This document shows, piece after piece, positions 63,132-64,000 of a DNA stretch of 64,000 nucleotides. The translations under genes were made by a program, and so were the position numbers. Origin of the DNA: JACDER01 sp963842575 (GTDB lineage Bacteria; Actinomycetota; Thermoleophilia; Gaiellales; Gaiellaceae); assembly GCA_963842575.1 (NCBI GenBank), contig CAWJGS010000004.1, positions 558,001 through 622,000 on the forward strand, in the 5' to 3' direction. The notes below the pieces were generated by a model that saw nothing but the letters and a program-made list of their open reading frames with translations, was not told the origin of the DNA and did not search any database. Position 1 is the stretch's first letter. Each line of letters begins with the position of its first letter.

Positions 63132-64000
63132 CGGACGAGACGATGGCGAGGAAGCCGAGTAACACGCCGCCGGCGATGACGCCGGCCCAGCGAAGCGTCA
63201 CCAGCGTCCCGAGCGCGCCTGCGATCGGCCCGGTGATCGCGAGCGAGAGTGGCACGAGCCCCGACGAGACGAACGAGTCGACGCTTGCCACGCGCCCCAG
63301 GTACTCGCCCGGCACGGAGCGCTGGAGGAGCGACTCCCACAGGATCTGGCCGGTGATGAGGGAGCCGACCGACAGCGCGGAGACGAGCGCGGCCTCCCAG
63401 ACGGCGTCCGACTCCGCGTAGCCGACGAGGCAGAAGGCCGCGATCGCCCAGGCGACGTAGACGACGAAGAGCGGCCTCCGCGGCAGCCCGCGCTGCGCCA
63501 TCGCGAGCGATGCGATCAGCGCACCGATTCCGCCGGCGGAGAGCACGAGCCCGAGACCGCCGGCGCCCCCGTTCAGGTGGTTCTTGACCACGAACGGCAT
63601 CAGCACGAACACCGGGCCGAGGAAGAACACCATCGAGATGGTGACGCCCAGCAGCGTGAGCGCGAGCCAGCGCTGGGAGAGGACGTAGCGCAGGCCGTCG
63701 CGCCATGTCCCCGAAGACCGTCCCGACAGTCTTCCCGACCGCACGAGGAACAGGACGCGAGGCCATGAGCGCGAGCGCGGCGATCGAGGCGCCGAACGTG
63801 GCCGCGTCGATCAGGAAGCCGGCGCCCGCGCCGGCCACGGCCACGATCGCGCCGCCGAGCGCCGGCCCGATCACGCGCATGGTCAGCGGTCGCATGAACT
63901 GCCGCAGTGCCGCCGCCTGCACGAGCTGGTCCCTCGACAGCACCTGCGGAACGAGCGCCGTGTAGGCGGGATAGAAGAACGAGTTGCCGATCCCGTACAG
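63091..64000 (-). CDS. MFS transporter, 5' end outside window (frameshifted near 63725)
   Basis: The C-terminal 300 residues or so of an MFS_3-type (enterobactin-exporter-like) permease. From the window edge it reads NSFFYPAYTALVPQVLSRDQLVQAAALRQF and GPALGGAIVAVAGAGAGFLIDAATF, then after a frame change near 63725 GLRYVLSQRWLALTLLGVTIS and LQRSVPGEYLGRVASVDSFVSSGLVPLSLAITGPIAG. It ends inside the LuxR-type gene (stop at 63091). It resembles the damaged MFS gene at 21183-22454 in family and motifs. Confidence 0.85.
63092..63120. terminator. Hairpin in the overlap of two convergent genes
   Basis: CAGGCTCGTCCCG (63092-63104), GAT, CGGGACGAGGCTG (63108-63120): 12 of 13 pairs form. It lies in the coding overlap of the LuxR-type and MFS genes and could act as a two-way terminator, although it has no U tract. 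Confidence 0.4.

Noticed and set aside
1..64000. tRNA, rRNA, CRISPR arrays, insertion sequences, prophage
   Set aside because: GTTCGA-type T-arm matches all fell inside coding frames without an acceptor stem; no rRNA-like, direct-repeat/spacer, transposase or phage sequence was seen.

Overview
The window is about 70% GC and densely packed. Many genes share start/stop bases (ATGA, GTGA, TTGA and apparently CTGA). I infer an actinobacterium, most likely of the class Thermoleophilia (Gaiellales/Solirubrobacterales type) and probably from a metagenome assembly. The reasons are the small-type PurL, a ferredoxin-dependent 2-oxoacid oxidoreductase (KorAB), a PAC2 protein, an F420-type reductase, DipZ, CtaA/CtaG, LanC-like and PASTA proteins, and leaderless-looking starts. 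I saw no tRNA, rRNA, CRISPR array, insertion sequence or prophage. The lineage is an inference from gene content and not the result of a search.

Layout. 1-3.1 kb: minus-strand exported proteins, an EamA transporter and a GNAT. 3.1-12.2 kb: purine biosynthesis, purL-purF then purM-purN-purH, split by a minus-strand block (small membrane protein, VOC protein, LanC-like enzyme, CtaG). 12.2-19.6 kb: a sigma factor with a membrane partner, a sulfotransferase and an F420-type reductase opposite cystathionine beta-synthase, a GNAT, a LON-domain protein, BolA plus monothiol glutaredoxin, and an AlkZ/YcaQ-type DNA glycosylase. 19.5-22.5 kb: an orphan PASTA protein, then MarR plus an MFS exporter. 22.5-28.5 kb: KorAB, a methyltransferase with two in-frame UGA codons, a CbxX/CfqX ATPase, a VOC protein, and a MarR divergent from an AlkA-like glycosylase. 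29.5-36 kb: proC, pgl, hypotheticals, a thiolase and an enoyl-CoA hydratase/3-hydroxyacyl-CoA dehydrogenase. 36-46.6 kb: YihY, small proteins, a class II amidotransferase, a P-type ATPase, a helicase and DipZ. 46.7-53.5 kb: PAC2, CtaA, archaeal-type phosphoglycerate mutase, an NMN adenylyltransferase-like protein, SelD and an acyl-CoA synthetase. 53.6-56.2 kb: a TMEM175-like channel and an EmrB-type exporter with its TetR. 56.2-64 kb: a candidate structured small RNA, an HTH-TPR regulator followed by two micropeptides and a thioredoxin-like lipoprotein, a large SARP-AAA-TPR regulator divergent from a LuxR-type regulator, and a partial MFS gene.

About twenty single-base frameshifts interrupt otherwise conserved genes, including essential purine genes. 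Nearly all can be repaired by removing one base, so I read them as sequencing or assembly errors and annotate those loci as single genes.

The most interesting items are these. (1) A methyltransferase (25576-26293) has two adjacent in-frame UGA codons followed at the right distance by a hairpin that fits the bacterial SECIS model, and selD lies in the same window; this is a candidate selenoprotein. (2) An HTH-TPR (RRNPP-like) regulator sits directly upstream of two tiny hydrophobic peptide genes, suggesting peptide signalling. (3) A 176-nt minus-strand RNA has a near-consensus promoter and a terminator, with 6S-like architecture. (4) Four 11-bp-spaced direct repeats lie in front of the SARP gene. 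(5) CTG start codons recur in CTGA overlaps.
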